This document shows positions 16,044 through 24,814 of a stretch of DNA of 64,000 bases, piece after piece. Position numbers and translations under genes: made by a program. Each line of letters opens with the position of its first letter. Position 1 is the stretch's first letter. The stretch comes from Vampirovibrio chlorellavorus (GTDB taxonomy: Bacteria; Cyanobacteriota; Vampirovibrionia; Vampirovibrionales; Vampirovibrionaceae): NCBI RefSeq assembly GCF_003149375.1, contig NZ_QFWH01000002.1:62001-126000 (forward strand), written 5' to 3'. The notes beneath the pieces were generated by a model, which had not been told where the DNA came from, did not search any database, and was given only the letters and a program-made list of their open reading frames with translations.

Positions 16044-18080
16044 ATGAAGAATCAGGGAGCGTTGCTGTGTGTGACCGGCTTGTTGCTGAGTGCCACTGTG
16101 CAGATTGTTCAGAGCCCGGCACACGCCGCAAAAAAATATTATCCGCCCGGCTTTGTGCCCCCCTCGGATCAGAAATTACTGCCCACGGGCTCGCCTCCCG
16201 CCGAACCGGCCCCCACGGTCATTATTCAGTCGGTCCCCGGGAGTAAACAGGTCATCATCAAAACCATCGCCGTGGAAAAGGTCAGGCCGCCCAAACCACG
16301 CGATCCCTTGTTGATCCTGCTGGATGAACACCGGTATTACGATGCCCTGCGCTTGGTGAACAGCCGCCTGGCAAAATCTTCAAACAATCTGACGTTGCAG
16401 ATGATGCGGGGGCAAATTCTACGCGCCGAGGGGAATTTTCAGGAAGCCATCCTGCAGTATAACGAAGTACTGGAAAAAAGTCGTAACAAGCCTCAGGGGT
16501 TGCGGGCCGGCGCTTTGAACGGTTTGGGCTGGACGCATTACTCCCACGCTTTGTACGCCCAAAAACACGGGGACAAGGCAGGTTTTGAATCAGGGCTTTC
16601 TGCTGCCGAAGGGGCGTTTCGACAGGCCACCCGGCTTTCCCCCGGGCTTTCTTATGCCTGGGCGGGTCTGGCCAAGGTGGCGCTTTCCGGCGGTCGGGTC
16701 AGTGATGCCGAACAGTGGGTCAAAAAGGCCAAAAGCTATGGCCCCAACAACCTCAGCGTTCAACTGGCTGAAGCCGAGTTGCTGCTGGCCCAGAAAAAGC
16801 CGGAAGAGGCCTTGCAGCATTTGTACGGGATTAAGAAAGCCACCACCCGGGAGCCGGAGATTTTCCTGCTGTTGGCTAAAGCTTCTCTGGAGACGGGCAA
16901 GGTGGATGACGCCATCATCAATCTGAAGCAAATGCTACAGATTGTCCCGGAAGACGCGGATGGCCTGAAGCTCCTCAGCCAGTCCTACGAATTGAAAATG
17001 AAGCCGGAGGACGCCGCTCAGGCTCTGGAGAAGGCCATTGCCCTGAATCCTGCGGATATGGATTCCGTGGACGCCTTGCTCAAGATTTACGATCAGCGCA
17101 AGCAGGTGGATCGCGGTATCCTCTTGCTGAAAACCCTGCTGAAGGATCGCCCGAGCCAGCCTTACCTGGCTCAATTGCTGTTATCCCGTCTGGCAGACGC
17201 AGAGCGATGGGATGAGGCTTACAGCGAAGGGCTGGGCTTTGTGGGGCCTGTGCTGTCCGACAGCAATGTCAATCCAGACGCTCAGCAAGCGGTGGTCAAT
17301 CTCTTTCTGCAGGCGGCCTACCAGCATGGCCGGGGCCTTGTTAACCGGCTGGACTTGCTGAAAGACCCGGCTACGGCCCAGGCTCGTCAGTTTGCGCAGG
17401 CCCGATTGAACACGGCGGTGGCCAATGGCGAATCCGCGCAGGGGTACGATATTGCCAATCGTTTAAATTTGCTGTTTCTGGACCCCTTACAGGCCTTGCC
17501 CCCCCTGCCGGACAACTACACGCCCGCCGATGCCCAGCTGGGAGAAACCCTCCAACTGCACTTCTTACAGGGGAATCATGCCCAATACCAGCGCTTGCTG
17601 AACTATGCCAGAACCTCGTCCGTCAATGGCCTGGCATTGGCCCGGCAACTGTTTGAACTGGGGGATTACAGTGGGGCGCAAGCGCTGCTGTCGGCAAAAA
17701 GTTTCAAGGGGACGGCGCAAGCGGATGCGGCCCAGATATTGCAGCAACGTGTACAGCACAGTCAGAACCTGCTAGAAGAGCATGTGGCTTCCCTGTCCAT
17801 TCTTCCCCGGCGGATTTCCAACGCGTATTGGCAAAACGCGGTCACGGAAACCCTCAAGGTTGGCTATGCCCATGGGCGGGTTCATGCGCAGGTGGCCCGA
17901 AGTCTGGCGCGTCGGGATCAAGAGGCTTTGGCCTTGCTGCATCAGCGATTGGCCGTCCAGTATGCCACGGAGTCCAGGGACGAGAAAAATTGGCGCCGTC
18001 AGGCCGAGAAAAGAGCCAAGCATCTGGGCGTGTCTATCACTCCAGGAACCGGCGTCACTCAATCCAGCGGCAAGCCCTAA
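16044..18080 (+). CDS. Secreted TPR-repeat protein
   Basis: This is a 678-residue protein with a Sec signal peptide (cleavage near AHA-A, residue about 28) and a Pro-rich linker. A long series of tetratricopeptide helices follows from about 85 to 350, for example LRAEGNFQEAILQYNEVLEK, LETGKVDDAIINLKQMLQIVPED and LKPEDAAQALEKAIALNPAD. The remaining 300 residues are helical, less regular and unrecognised. The ATG at 16044 has GGGGAG 8 nt upstream; an out-of-frame ATG three bases earlier is not used. It probably serves as a periplasmic scaffold. It is transcribed divergently from the response regulator; a regulatory link is unproven. Confidence 0.85.
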   Translation: MKNQGALLCVTGLLLSATVQIVQSPAHAAKKYYPPGFVPPSDQKLLPTGSPPAEPAPTVIIQSVPGSKQVIIKTIAVEKVRPPKPRDPLLILLDEHRYYDALRLVNSRLAKSSNNLTLQMMRGQILRAEGNFQEAILQYNEVLEKSRNKPQGLRAGALNGLGWTHYSHALYAQKHGDKAGFESGLSAAEGAFRQATRLSPGLSYAWAGLAKVALSGGRVSDAEQWVKKAKSYGPNNLSVQLAEAELLLAQKKPEEALQHLYGIKKATTREPEIFLLLAKASLETGKVDDAIINLKQMLQIVPEDADGLKLLSQSYELKMKPEDAAQALEKAIALNPADMDSVDALLKIYDQRKQVDRGILLLKTLLKDRPSQPYLAQLLLSRLADAERWDEAYSEGLGFVGPVLSDSNVNPDAQQAVVNLFLQAAYQHGRGLVNRLDLLKDPATAQARQFAQARLNTAVANGESAQGYDIANRLNLLFLDPLQALPPLPDNYTPADAQLGETLQLHFLQGNHAQYQRLLNYARTSSVNGLALARQLFELGDYSGAQALLSAKSFKGTAQADAAQILQQRVQHSQNLLEEHVASLSILPRRISNAYWQNAVTETLKVGYAHGRVHAQVARSLARRDQEALALLHQRLAVQYATESRDEKNWRRQAEKRAKHLGVSITPGTGVTQSSGKP

Positions 18081-18262
18081 TCGCAACAGCATCAGGCCAA
18101 CTGCACCCGCCGGACTGACCAGCAGCAGCAAAACCAGACTGCAGCAGGGTAGACAAGTCACCCGTAAAACCTGCCTGCGCCAGCCCTGATAGCACTCAGC
18201 TCTGATGACAGACAGTGCCGCCTTCATTGCGGATATTCACCCAGGCTTTTGATTCATGCGCC

Positions 18263-18295
18263 AACTGGGCCTCAGCGTGAGTGCTGGGCCCAGTT
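18263..18295. terminator. Possible bidirectional terminator hairpin
   Basis: A perfect 9-bp stem AACTGGGCC / GGCCCAGTT (18263-18271 with 18287-18295) lies between the ends of the TPR gene and the convergent basic protein gene. There is no clear T-run on either strand, so the role is uncertain. Confidence 0.4.
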
Positions 18296-18321
18296 TGTGT
18301 ATGGTGTGGCTGGTCAGACGC

Positions 18322-18702
18322 CTATTTGGGGCGCTTGGGGTAGCCTTCTTTTTTCTTGAAAGACAAGGGGCTTTTGGTGGGCTTCTTTTTAATGCCGGAA
18401 CGCAGGGGCGGTTTTTTGCCGGTAAAGCGGGGTGCGCCTTCACGCTCTTCACTGTCGGACTCCGTCGCCCCAAAGCCTTCTCGGCGGGACTTGCCATAGG
18501 CGGGCTTTTCGCCACGGGGGGCCGGGCCTCTGCCGGTTGCCGTGCTTCGGTAAGAGGCAGGGCCTCGGGATGCGCTGGGCGCGGACGGTCTGGAAGCGGT
18601 TTGTCCCCCCAATCCAGCTAAAGCCTGATTGATGCGTTTGAGTTCGCTGGCAATGTTGTTCAAGGCATCAATCAATGCGTCTTGGTTCTGATGATCTGTC
18701 AT
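18322..18702 (-). CDS. Basic, disordered protein with N-terminal coiled coil
   Basis: This is a 126-residue protein. Residues 5-30 form an amphipathic coil (ALIDALNNIASELKRINQAL). The rest is low-complexity and strongly basic (Arg, Lys, Ser, Pro, Gly), ending KKEGYPKRPK. The ATG at 18702 has GGA about 14 nt upstream. Such proteins often bind nucleic acid or ribosomes, but I recognise no family. It is convergent with the TPR gene and divergent from the desaturase gene. The composition is compatible with an RNA-associated role (inference). Confidence 0.6.
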   Translation of the reverse strand: MTDHQNQDALIDALNNIASELKRINQALAGLGGQTASRPSAPSASRGPASYRSTATGRGPAPRGEKPAYGKSRREGFGATESDSEEREGAPRFTGKKPPLRSGIKKKPTKSPLSFKKKEGYPKRPK

Positions 18703-18832
18703 GAGGGGTTTTTCCAATCTTTTCATAGGTTTCAAAGTTGTTAGCATTTCCTTGTATCTTAAACAGGGTGGCCGTACAAGAAAAAACTATCCTACGGGGA
18801 TGTTCGGGTATTTGCGGTATGATGTTTCCATA

Positions 18833-18838
18833 TATAGT
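18833..18838 (+). promoter_or_regulatory. Candidate -10 box of the desaturase gene
   Basis: TATAGT at 18833-18838 lies downstream of a TTTGCG/TTGCGG-like -35 at a rather short spacing (15-16 bp). A start of transcription near 18845 would fit the TTG start of translation at 18881 and exclude the upstream codons. Confidence 0.35.
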
Positions 18839-18880
18839 AACCGCACTCCAATTTGTTTTTTATCGAGAGAGCAGACTTTT

Positions 18881-19858
18881 TTGATTCTTTCCCGTTTTCT
18901 ACCCTCCTCCGCGTTACCCGCTTATGCTACCTGGCAGCGTTTTAACGCCCCCTTGTTTTCCCTGTATGTGCTATTGCACGGGGTGGCATTGGCCGGATTT
19001 TTCACTTTTAGCTGGCAAGGCCTGCTGGTGATGGGAATCCTTTCCTTTTCTACCATTTGTCTGGGGATCACCCTGTGTTACCATCGCCTGTTGGCCCACC
19101 AGAGTTATCAACTGGCCAAACCGCTCACGTATGTTCTGGCCCTCTTGGGCTGTCTGGCTTTTCAGCGAGGCCCCATCTGGTGGACGGCCACCCATCGCCT
19201 GCACCACGGAAAGACGGACAAAGCGGGCGATCCGCATTCTCCAAAGTACAGCGTGTGGTGGGCCCATTTTTTGTGGCCTTTTTTCTGGCATCCTCAGCTG
19301 GATGAGTCTGAGGAAACCTTGCGCCGGTTGGCCCCCGATTTGTGGAAAGATCCGGGCCTGCGCTTTTTGGAGCGGTATTACAGTGCGATTAACGTCCTGT
19401 TTCTGGGGCTGCTGTTTGGCTTGGGCTACTGGCTGGGCGGGGGGCTTAAAATGGGGCTGTCCATTTTGGTGTGGGGCGGCTTTTTGCGAATTATCTATGG
19501 GCTGAATGTCACCTGGCTGGTTAATTCCGCCGCCCACTTGTGGGGATACCGGCGTTATGACACCCCGGATACCAGCCGCAACAACTGGTGGGTGGCCCTG
19601 CTCACCTGGGGAGAGGGTTGGCATAACAATCACCACGCCCATGCCCGTTCCGCCAAAATGGGCTTTGTCTGGTACGAGCTGGATGTGACTTACTGGATCA
19701 TCGCTTTGTTCCGTAGGCTGGGGCTGGCCACTCAGGTGGTAGGCTCTCCGCTGGATCGTGAAAATGATCGCCTGAAAAACGGGGGGCAGACGCAGTCAGT
19801 ATCTACAATACCGCTCAAAGAAACCAAGAATCCCCGCTTATCCAAAGCCCACCAGTAA
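18881..19858 (+). CDS. Acyl-lipid/acyl-CoA delta-9-type fatty acid desaturase
   Basis: This is a membrane di-iron desaturase that introduces a cis double bond into fatty acyl chains. The three histidine boxes are present: HRLLAH (in ITLCYHRLLAHQSY), HRLHH (in WTATHRLHHGKTDKAGDPHSP) and HNNHH (in GEGWHNNHHAHARSA), with WLVNSAAHLWG between. About four membrane segments are seen. The open frame extends to 18701, but that would overlap the divergent gene start at 18702. I therefore favour the TTG at 18881, preceded by GAGAGAG at 10 nt, giving 325 residues. An ATG at 18800 is the alternative. The closest relatives by motif are cyanobacterial DesC and bacterial Ole1-type enzymes. Confidence 0.9.
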   Translation: MILSRFLPSSALPAYATWQRFNAPLFSLYVLLHGVALAGFFTFSWQGLLVMGILSFSTICLGITLCYHRLLAHQSYQLAKPLTYVLALLGCLAFQRGPIWWTATHRLHHGKTDKAGDPHSPKYSVWWAHFLWPFFWHPQLDESEETLRRLAPDLWKDPGLRFLERYYSAINVLFLGLLFGLGYWLGGGLKMGLSILVWGGFLRIIYGLNVTWLVNSAAHLWGYRRYDTPDTSRNNWWVALLTWGEGWHNNHHAHARSAKMGFVWYELDVTYWIIALFRRLGLATQVVGSPLDRENDRLKNGGQTQSVSTIPLKETKNPRLSKAHQ

Positions 19859-19861
19859 AAA

Positions 19862-19893
19862 AGTCTGGAAAAACTGGGTTAAATCTTCAGACT
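19862..19893 (+). terminator. Probable terminator after the desaturase
   Basis: An AGTCTG / CAGACT stem (19862-19867 with 19888-19893) is followed by GCTCTTTT. It lies between the convergent desaturase and map genes. Confidence 0.5.
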
Positions 19894-19928
19894 GCTCTTT
19901 TGGCACCGAATTTCCGCTTTCATGCCGG

Positions 19929-20675
19929 TTAAGCGGCGGTTAACAGGGTCACTCCGGTGCGGGTCACCACCATGGAATGCTCGTACTGGGCCGTAACGAA
20001 ATGCGGCGCGGTGTACAGTGTCCAGCCATCCTCAGCCTGGGCGGCCTCCCAGGCCCCGTTGGAAATAAAGGGCTCAATGGTAATGACCATGCCCTCCGCA
20101 AGTACTCGGGTATCAGCGGCATCAAAGTACGGGGGGATAAAAAAGGGTTCTTCATGCAATGCGGTGCCTACTCCGTGGCTGCCCAGGTTTAAAATAATGC
20201 TGCAACCCGCCTCCCGGGCGGTGGTTTCGATGGCCCGGCCGATGGCATTGAGAGAAACCCCGGCCCGAACAACGGCAATGGCCCGGTTGAGGGCTTTTTG
20301 AGCCGTGCGGGTAACCGCCCGCTTGACGTCTGACACCGTGCCTACCAAAAAGGAGTACCCACTGTCGGCAAAGTAACCGTCCAGCTCCGCGGAGACATCA
20401 ATGTTCACCAGATCGCCGGGTTGAATGCGCCGATTCCCCGGCACCCTGTGGGCTACTTCGTGATTGACGCTGATGCAAGTGGCGCCGGGGAACTGGTAAA
20501 TCAACTCGGGGGCGGAGCGTGCCCCGTGGGCTTCCAGATACTGGCGGCCAATGGCGTCCAGTTCCAGCGTGGTCACGCCGGGTTGAATATGCTTGCCCAT
20601 CAGCTGAATGGTTTGGGCCACAATGCGGCCAATTTTACGGAGGCTGGCGAGTTGCTCCGGGGTTTCTACGGTCAT
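19929..20675 (-). CDS. map: Methionine aminopeptidase, type I
   Basis: The enzyme removes the initiator methionine from new proteins. The 248-residue product contains all metal ligands in their usual contexts: the two Asp of VNIDVSAELDGYFADSG, the His of GSHGVGTALHEEP, the Glu of VITIEPF and the last Glu in TAQYEHSMVVT. The substrate-site His of SVNHEVAHRVP is also present. There is no N-terminal zinc-finger extension. The ATG at 20675 was chosen; no alternative looks better. It is transcribed alone, with an unusual set of short repeats upstream (20708-20761). Confidence 0.96.
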   Translation of the reverse strand: MTVETPEQLASLRKIGRIVAQTIQLMGKHIQPGVTTLELDAIGRQYLEAHGARSAPELIYQFPGATCISVNHEVAHRVPGNRRIQPGDLVNIDVSAELDGYFADSGYSFLVGTVSDVKRAVTRTAQKALNRAIAVVRAGVSLNAIGRAIETTAREAGCSIILNLGSHGVGTALHEEPFFIPPYFDAADTRVLAEGMVITIEPFISNGAWEAAQAEDGWTLYTAPHFVTAQYEHSMVVTRTGVTLLTAA

Positions 20676-20707
20676 ACGCTTGACGCCCTGTAATGGGGGA
20701 TTCTTTT

Positions 20708-20761
20708 CATTTTACAGCGCATTTTATTACGGCGCATTCTATTTTACAGGGCATTTTAGAG
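20708..20761. repeat. Degenerate 12-17-bp tandem repeats upstream of map
   Basis: Four copies of a CATTTTA...CAGCG-like unit start at 20708, 20720, 20735 and 20752, for example CATTTTACAGCG, CATTTTATTACGGCG and CATTCTATTTTACAGGG. They end about 80 bp upstream of the map start. Confidence 0.7.
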
Positions 20762-20804
20762 AATGAAAGTGATTGTCTCGGTATGGAGACTGTTTGCCAA
20801 GCGT

Positions 20805-20836
20805 AAACCCCGGTACTCAGCAAGTGACCGGGGTTT
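20805..20836 (-). terminator. Terminator downstream of the exported SOD gene
   Basis: A perfect 10-bp stem AAACCCCGGT / ACCGGGGTTT pairs 20805-20814 with 20827-20836, about 80 bp past the SOD stop on the minus strand. The T-run is short. Confidence 0.7.
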
Positions 20837-20916
20837 AAAGCGGTTCTGGGCGTTAAATTTCAGGAACGGACTTTATCCGTGCGGGATGTATCCATTTAGG
20901 ATTTTCCAGGCAGGAC

Positions 20917-21732
20917 CTAGCCGTGTAGAATCATAGTCTTCAGGCGGGCCTCCACCACAGCCCAGTCCACGTTGTTCATAAAGGCCTGCAGGTAAGCGGG
21001 CCGCTTGGTGCCAAAGTCGATCATGTAGGCATGCTCGTACACATCCAGCACCAGCAGGGGAATCACATTCACCGGCACGCCCTGATTGTGCAGATCCAGC
21101 CCGTAGTTATGCACCCGGTGATCGCGCATGTTGTAGCCGGTTAAAGCCCACCCCCGGGAGGACTTGCCCACGGCCAGCAGGTGATTGACGTAATTCTCCC
21201 AGCTGCCGAATTCCTGGGTGAAAATTTTATGCACCATCTCTGTGGCGGTGGGCGCAGTCTTGGCCCCGCCAATGTTCTCAAAGTAATACTCGTGCAAAAT
21301 CACCCCGTTCAGGGCGTAGGTCTGCTCGGCGTGTAATTCCCGGTAAGGGCTGTAGGTGGCATTCATTTTCTCCAGATCCGGCTGCATGGCGCTGATCTGG
21401 CTTTCAATATCGTTGATTTTGCTGACGTAGCCTTTGTACAGGCCCAAGTGCTGCTCCAGCTGATTCTGGCTGATGCCTTCCACGGTGGACAGGTTCTCGA
21501 AGGTCTTGGCCTGAATGCTTTCCTTGGCATCATAAGGGTGCATGGGGTGATCCTTGGGCAGGCCCTTGCCGGACATGCTTTTGGGGGCGGGCTTGGCGGC
21601 GGCCTGGGCATTCAGCCGGAACTGACTGAGGGCCAGGGCGCTACCACCCATCGCGGCGGCCAGTTTTAAAAATTCCCGGCGGGCCATCGGTTGGGCCATG
21701 GGCAGCGTTAACTCTTCATGCGATTGGGTCAT
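20917..21732 (-). CDS. Fe/Mn superoxide dismutase with a twin-arginine (Tat) signal
   Basis: The protein dismutates superoxide, probably outside the cytoplasm. The ATG at 21732 has a strong AGGAGGAG upstream and gives 271 residues. The N-terminus holds ARREFLKLAAAMGGSALAL (Arg18-Arg19), a good Tat signal with an AQA-A cleavage site. The four metal ligands fit Fe/MnSOD: His95, His147 (VILHEYYFENIGG), Asp230 and His234 (LDVYEHAYMIDFG). The spacing between the first two is longer than in most cytosolic SODs and includes a helical stretch. Tat export implies the metal is inserted before transport. No second SOD is in the window. Confidence 0.92.
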   Translation of the reverse strand: MTQSHEELTLPMAQPMARREFLKLAAAMGGSALALSQFRLNAQAAAKPAPKSMSGKGLPKDHPMHPYDAKESIQAKTFENLSTVEGISQNQLEQHLGLYKGYVSKINDIESQISAMQPDLEKMNATYSPYRELHAEQTYALNGVILHEYYFENIGGAKTAPTATEMVHKIFTQEFGSWENYVNHLLAVGKSSRGWALTGYNMRDHRVHNYGLDLHNQGVPVNVIPLLVLDVYEHAYMIDFGTKRPAYLQAFMNNVDWAVVEARLKTMILHG

Positions 21733-21864
21733 GACTACTCTCCTCCTGATAAACACACGCAAACAAGCAGGTCACCATAAAAAACGATCAGCTTATATTG
21801 TGCCCTAAACGGTCGGCGCTGCCTATGCTCCAACGCAGAATGGACAAAGCAAAATCAGGTCAGC

Positions 21865-21887
21865 CAGCCTGACCAACAATCAGGCTG
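21865..21887 (-). terminator. Probable terminator of surE
   Basis: A perfect 8-bp stem CAGCCTGA / TCAGGCTG (21865-21872 with 21880-21887) lies 38 bp past the surE stop and is followed on the minus strand by a TTTTG stretch. Confidence 0.5.
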
Positions 21888-21924
21888 AAGGCAGGGCCAA
21901 GCCCGGTGACTGGGGATTTGCTGG

Positions 21925-22698
21925 CTAGTGCTGAACGTCCAGTTTTTCCTTGAGCAGCGTCATGGCGCTGTAGTTGGACAAGTTGTAATGCACCGGGGAT
22001 ACCGCCACCATATTGTTGCGAATGGCCTCCACGTCTGTCCCTTCGGCCTCGCCGGTTTCAATAACTTCCCCGGCCAGCCAGTAATAGACCCCACCACGGG
22101 GATCCACCCGACGCTCATAGCTGTCGGTGTACATGCGGGTGCCCAGTTCCGTGATTTGCACGCCCGCGAAGTGGTGCTTGGACACCGCCGGGATGTTCAC
22201 ATTCAGGATGCTTTTGGCCGGAATGCCCACCTTCATGGCCGTGGGCAAAAACTCAGCGATAAATTCCGCCCCGTGGGTAAAGTCGGCCAGCTTGTCCGAG
22301 CCGTTGACCAGGGACACAGCGATACTGGGGATGCCATGGATGGCCCCTTCCAGCGCTGCGCTGACCGTACCGGAATAAATGACATCGGACCCCAGGTTAG
22401 GGCCATGATTAATGCCAGAGACCACCACGTCGATTTTGACATCCAGCAAGGCGTTCAAGGCCAGCTTGACGCAGTCGCTGGGGGTGCCGCTGGTGGAAAA
22501 GGCCTTGGCTACCGGAAACTTCATTTCCACTTCGTCAATACGAATGGGCTTGTGCAGGGTCAGGGCATGACCCATGGCGCTGCGCTCCCGATCCGGGGCC
22601 ACCACATAAACCTCGTAATGCTGGGATAATTTGGCGGCCAATGTCTGAAGGCCGGTGGCGTAAATGCCATCATCGTTGGAGATTAAAACTTTAAGCAT
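21925..22698 (-). CDS. surE: 5'/3'-nucleotidase SurE
   Basis: SurE dephosphorylates nucleoside monophosphates, and short polyphosphate in some species, in stationary phase. The 257-residue protein starts MLKVLISNDDGIYATGL, which includes the metal-binding Asp-Asp. It continues with VVAPDRERSAMGHALTL and VVSGINHGPNLGSDVIYSGTVSAALEG, the Asn/Ser substrate loop. Length and start are normal. It is not next to pcm or rpoS as in proteobacteria, and stands alone here. Confidence 0.95.
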   Translation of the reverse strand: MLKVLISNDDGIYATGLQTLAAKLSQHYEVYVVAPDRERSAMGHALTLHKPIRIDEVEMKFPVAKAFSTSGTPSDCVKLALNALLDVKIDVVVSGINHGPNLGSDVIYSGTVSAALEGAIHGIPSIAVSLVNGSDKLADFTHGAEFIAEFLPTAMKVGIPAKSILNVNIPAVSKHHFAGVQITELGTRMYTDSYERRVDPRGGVYYWLAGEVIETGEAEGTDVEAIRNNMVAVSPVHYNLSNYSAMTLLKEKLDVQH

Positions 22699-23079
22699 AC
22701 CCCTAGTCTAATACGGCTCGGCCATTCTAGGGAAGTGCCAGCCTGAAAAGAATCAGGCGCAGGCTTAGTATTGATAACTATGATGAAACAGCCATTTCAC
22801 CCGGACGCTAACAAAAGGGTTTCTGAACTGCGGGAACCAGTTGGTGATTTGATTGAAGTTCAACATCTGGGGTGACCTCTCTTTCGGCTTGCTCACATTC
22901 AAATCATAATCAAAGTCTCATATAAAAATGACCACCTCATGGCCGAACTTTGGCGGGGGACATGATTGATCCATGGGTGGATGCCAGGGCGTTAATGTCA
23001 CCCTAAAGAACAAAATAAAAAAATCCCCGCCAATACACGCACCGGCGGGGATTTGTCTCTAAATTAGTAAACCTCTGAA
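22699..23079. other. Intergenic region, 381 bp, with argF terminator at its right end
   Basis: Apart from the terminator at 23014-23054 I see only a 31-codon plus-strand frame at 22780-22875 (MMKQPFHPDANKRV...). It has no ribosome site and I do not call it. No RNA motif was recognised. Confidence 0.5.
23014..23054 (-). terminator. Rho-independent terminator of argF
   Basis: An 11-bp perfect stem AAATCCCCGCC / GGCGGGGATTT pairs 23021-23031 with 23044-23054. On the minus strand it is followed by TTTTTTTATTTTG. It lies 26 bp past the argF stop. Confidence 0.92.
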
Positions 23080-24042
23080 TTAGCGAATAATGGCCGCCAT
23101 AACTGCTTTTTGAGCATGCAGGCGGTTCTCGGCCTGCTCAAAAATCACATCGGCGTGTTTTTCCAGCACCTCGGCGGTGATTTCCTCGCCCCGGTGGGCG
23201 GGTAAGCAGTGCAGCACAATGGCCTCCGGCAAGGCCAGCGCCAGATTCTCCGCATTGACCTGATAAGCCTTGAAGACCTGCTTGCGGGCCTCCGCTTCCG
23301 CTTCCTGCCCCATGCTGGCCCACACATCGGTGTACACCACGGAAGCGTCTTTCACGGCGGCCTTCACATCATCCGACACCGCCACGGTGGCCCCACTTTG
23401 GGCCGCGATGCTCTGGGCTTTTTCCACCATGGCAGGCTGAGGCTGGTAGCCGGAGGGGCTGGCAATGGTGACATCCATGCCCACCATGGCGCAACCCAGC
23501 ATCAGGCTGTTGGCCATATTGTTGCCATCGCCCACGTAGGTCAGTTTGCGTCCTTTAAAGCTGCCAAAGCGTTCCTGAACGGTCAACAAATCGGCCAGCA
23601 CCTGGCAGGGGTGGTAATCGTCCGTCAGCCCGTTGATCACTGGCACATCCGCCCACTGGGCCAGTTCTTCCACGTCCTTTTGGGCAAAGGTACGAATCAT
23701 AATGCAATCCACATAGCGGGAAAGGGTACGGGCGGTGTCGGCAATGGTTTCCCGCACGCCCAGATTGATTTCATCTTTACGCAACATAAAGGGATGCGCC
23801 CCCAGATCGTAAATGCCCACCTCAAAGCTGACCCGGGTGCGGTTGCTGGGTTTTTCAAAGTACATGGCCACACTCAGGCCTTCCAGCAATTTGTGGGGAA
23901 TGCGGTTGCGCTTGAGCTGCTTGAGCTGGGCCGCCAGGGTCAGCAATTCCTGCAATTCTTCAGGGGAGTATTCCAGAAAGGTTAAAAAATCCCGGCCTTT
24001 TAAATATTCCGGCAGTACCGGGGCGCTTAGGGTGGCAGACAT
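23080..24042 (-). CDS. argF: Ornithine carbamoyltransferase
   Basis: The enzyme makes citrulline from ornithine and carbamoyl phosphate in arginine synthesis. The 320-residue product shows the carbamoyl-phosphate loop EKPSNRTRVSFEVG (Asn replaces the usual Thr of STRTR). It also has TDDYHPCQVLADLLT, the ornithine-side DVWASMGQE, and HCLPAHRGEEI with the catalytic Cys. These exclude aspartate carbamoyltransferase. It stands alone, without other arg genes nearby, and ends in a strong terminator. Confidence 0.95.
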   Translation of the reverse strand: MSATLSAPVLPEYLKGRDFLTFLEYSPEELQELLTLAAQLKQLKRNRIPHKLLEGLSVAMYFEKPSNRTRVSFEVGIYDLGAHPFMLRKDEINLGVRETIADTARTLSRYVDCIMIRTFAQKDVEELAQWADVPVINGLTDDYHPCQVLADLLTVQERFGSFKGRKLTYVGDGNNMANSLMLGCAMVGMDVTIASPSGYQPQPAMVEKAQSIAAQSGATVAVSDDVKAAVKDASVVYTDVWASMGQEAEAEARKQVFKAYQVNAENLALALPEAIVLHCLPAHRGEEITAEVLEKHADVIFEQAENRLHAQKAVMAAIIR

Positions 24043-24297
24043 AAAAAATAAAGCCTCTCGCTCACAAAATAAAACGGATTCAGGGGCATTTTACCTGAAA
24101 ACGAATCAAAAAACGCAGCGACCTCCTCCGCTCAGCTCTAACGTTTGCCCACGGTTTGCCGGTATTTCCGCTACACTATAGAGCAGACAGGCCTTAGGCC
24201 GCCTGCCCCGATGGGGCAAACCATTTCGTTCCACCCCGGAAAACGTCCATTGCTGACACACACACCGGGTGGCACCGTTTTATAAGGAGTTCTCCTC

Positions 24298-24663
24298 ATG
24301 CGAAATAAAGCCCTGATTGCCCTGGCACTGGCGTTCACCCTGATTACCCTCTATCAGCAGGGACAACTCAAACAGCTGGGTAATGAGTACAAAGTGCTTA
24401 ACAGCCACAATCTGGACTTGCTGAACCGCCTGCGAAATCTGGAGGCCCAGAATGAACAAACGCAGGCGCAACTGGAGCAAATTAACGCCCGGCTTGGCTA
24501 TATGGACAGTAAGGTGGCCAAAGTGATTGATAAACGAGCCGCCAGCGATCGACTGCGGCAGTCGGAAGAGACGGCGGCTGAATCATCGGGTGACTCCGAG
24601 GAGAATCCTCCTGAAAAACAGTCAGGGGGGATTTTGGACAGTTTGCAGCAACTTTTTCATTAA
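24298..24663 (+). CDS. Small membrane-anchored coiled-coil protein (paralogue A)
   Basis: This is a 121-residue protein. Residues 5-22 form one membrane segment or uncleaved signal. Residues 25-80 form a Leu/Gln-rich coiled coil (LLNRLRNLEAQNEQTQAQLEQINARLGYMDSKVAKV). The tail is acidic and Ser/Glu-rich and ends in the amphipathic GGILDSLQQLFH. The ATG has AAGGAG 8 nt upstream. The next gene (24815) has the same layout and shares NxRLxYxDSK, so the two look like tandem duplicates. I recognise no family. A role in the envelope, or as a partner of a larger complex, is possible. Confidence 0.65.
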   Translation: MRNKALIALALAFTLITLYQQGQLKQLGNEYKVLNSHNLDLLNRLRNLEAQNEQTQAQLEQINARLGYMDSKVAKVIDKRAASDRLRQSEETAAESSGDSEENPPEKQSGGILDSLQQLFH

Positions 24664-24814
24664 TCAAAAAAAAATGGGCCGGGTTGCACGGGATGTTAAC
24701 CTTGAACGAGCATCCGACAATTCAGGCGTCGGTTTTGTTTTCTAGTAATTGCCAAACGCGCCAGTCTGATCCGGTTTTATTACCCATCGGCCATTCATCC
24801 AGAGGAGATGCCTT

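Noticed and set aside
17772-18227. A 151-codon minus-strand frame overlapping the end of the TPR gene
   Set aside because: It lies mostly antisense to the TPR coding region, which has strong repeat evidence, and shows no family. It is a shadow frame with a chance hydrophobic run.
22780-22875. A 31-codon plus-strand frame upstream of argF's terminator (MMKQPFHPDANKRV...)
   Set aside because: There is no Shine-Dalgarno sequence and no recognisable product, and the length is expected by chance.
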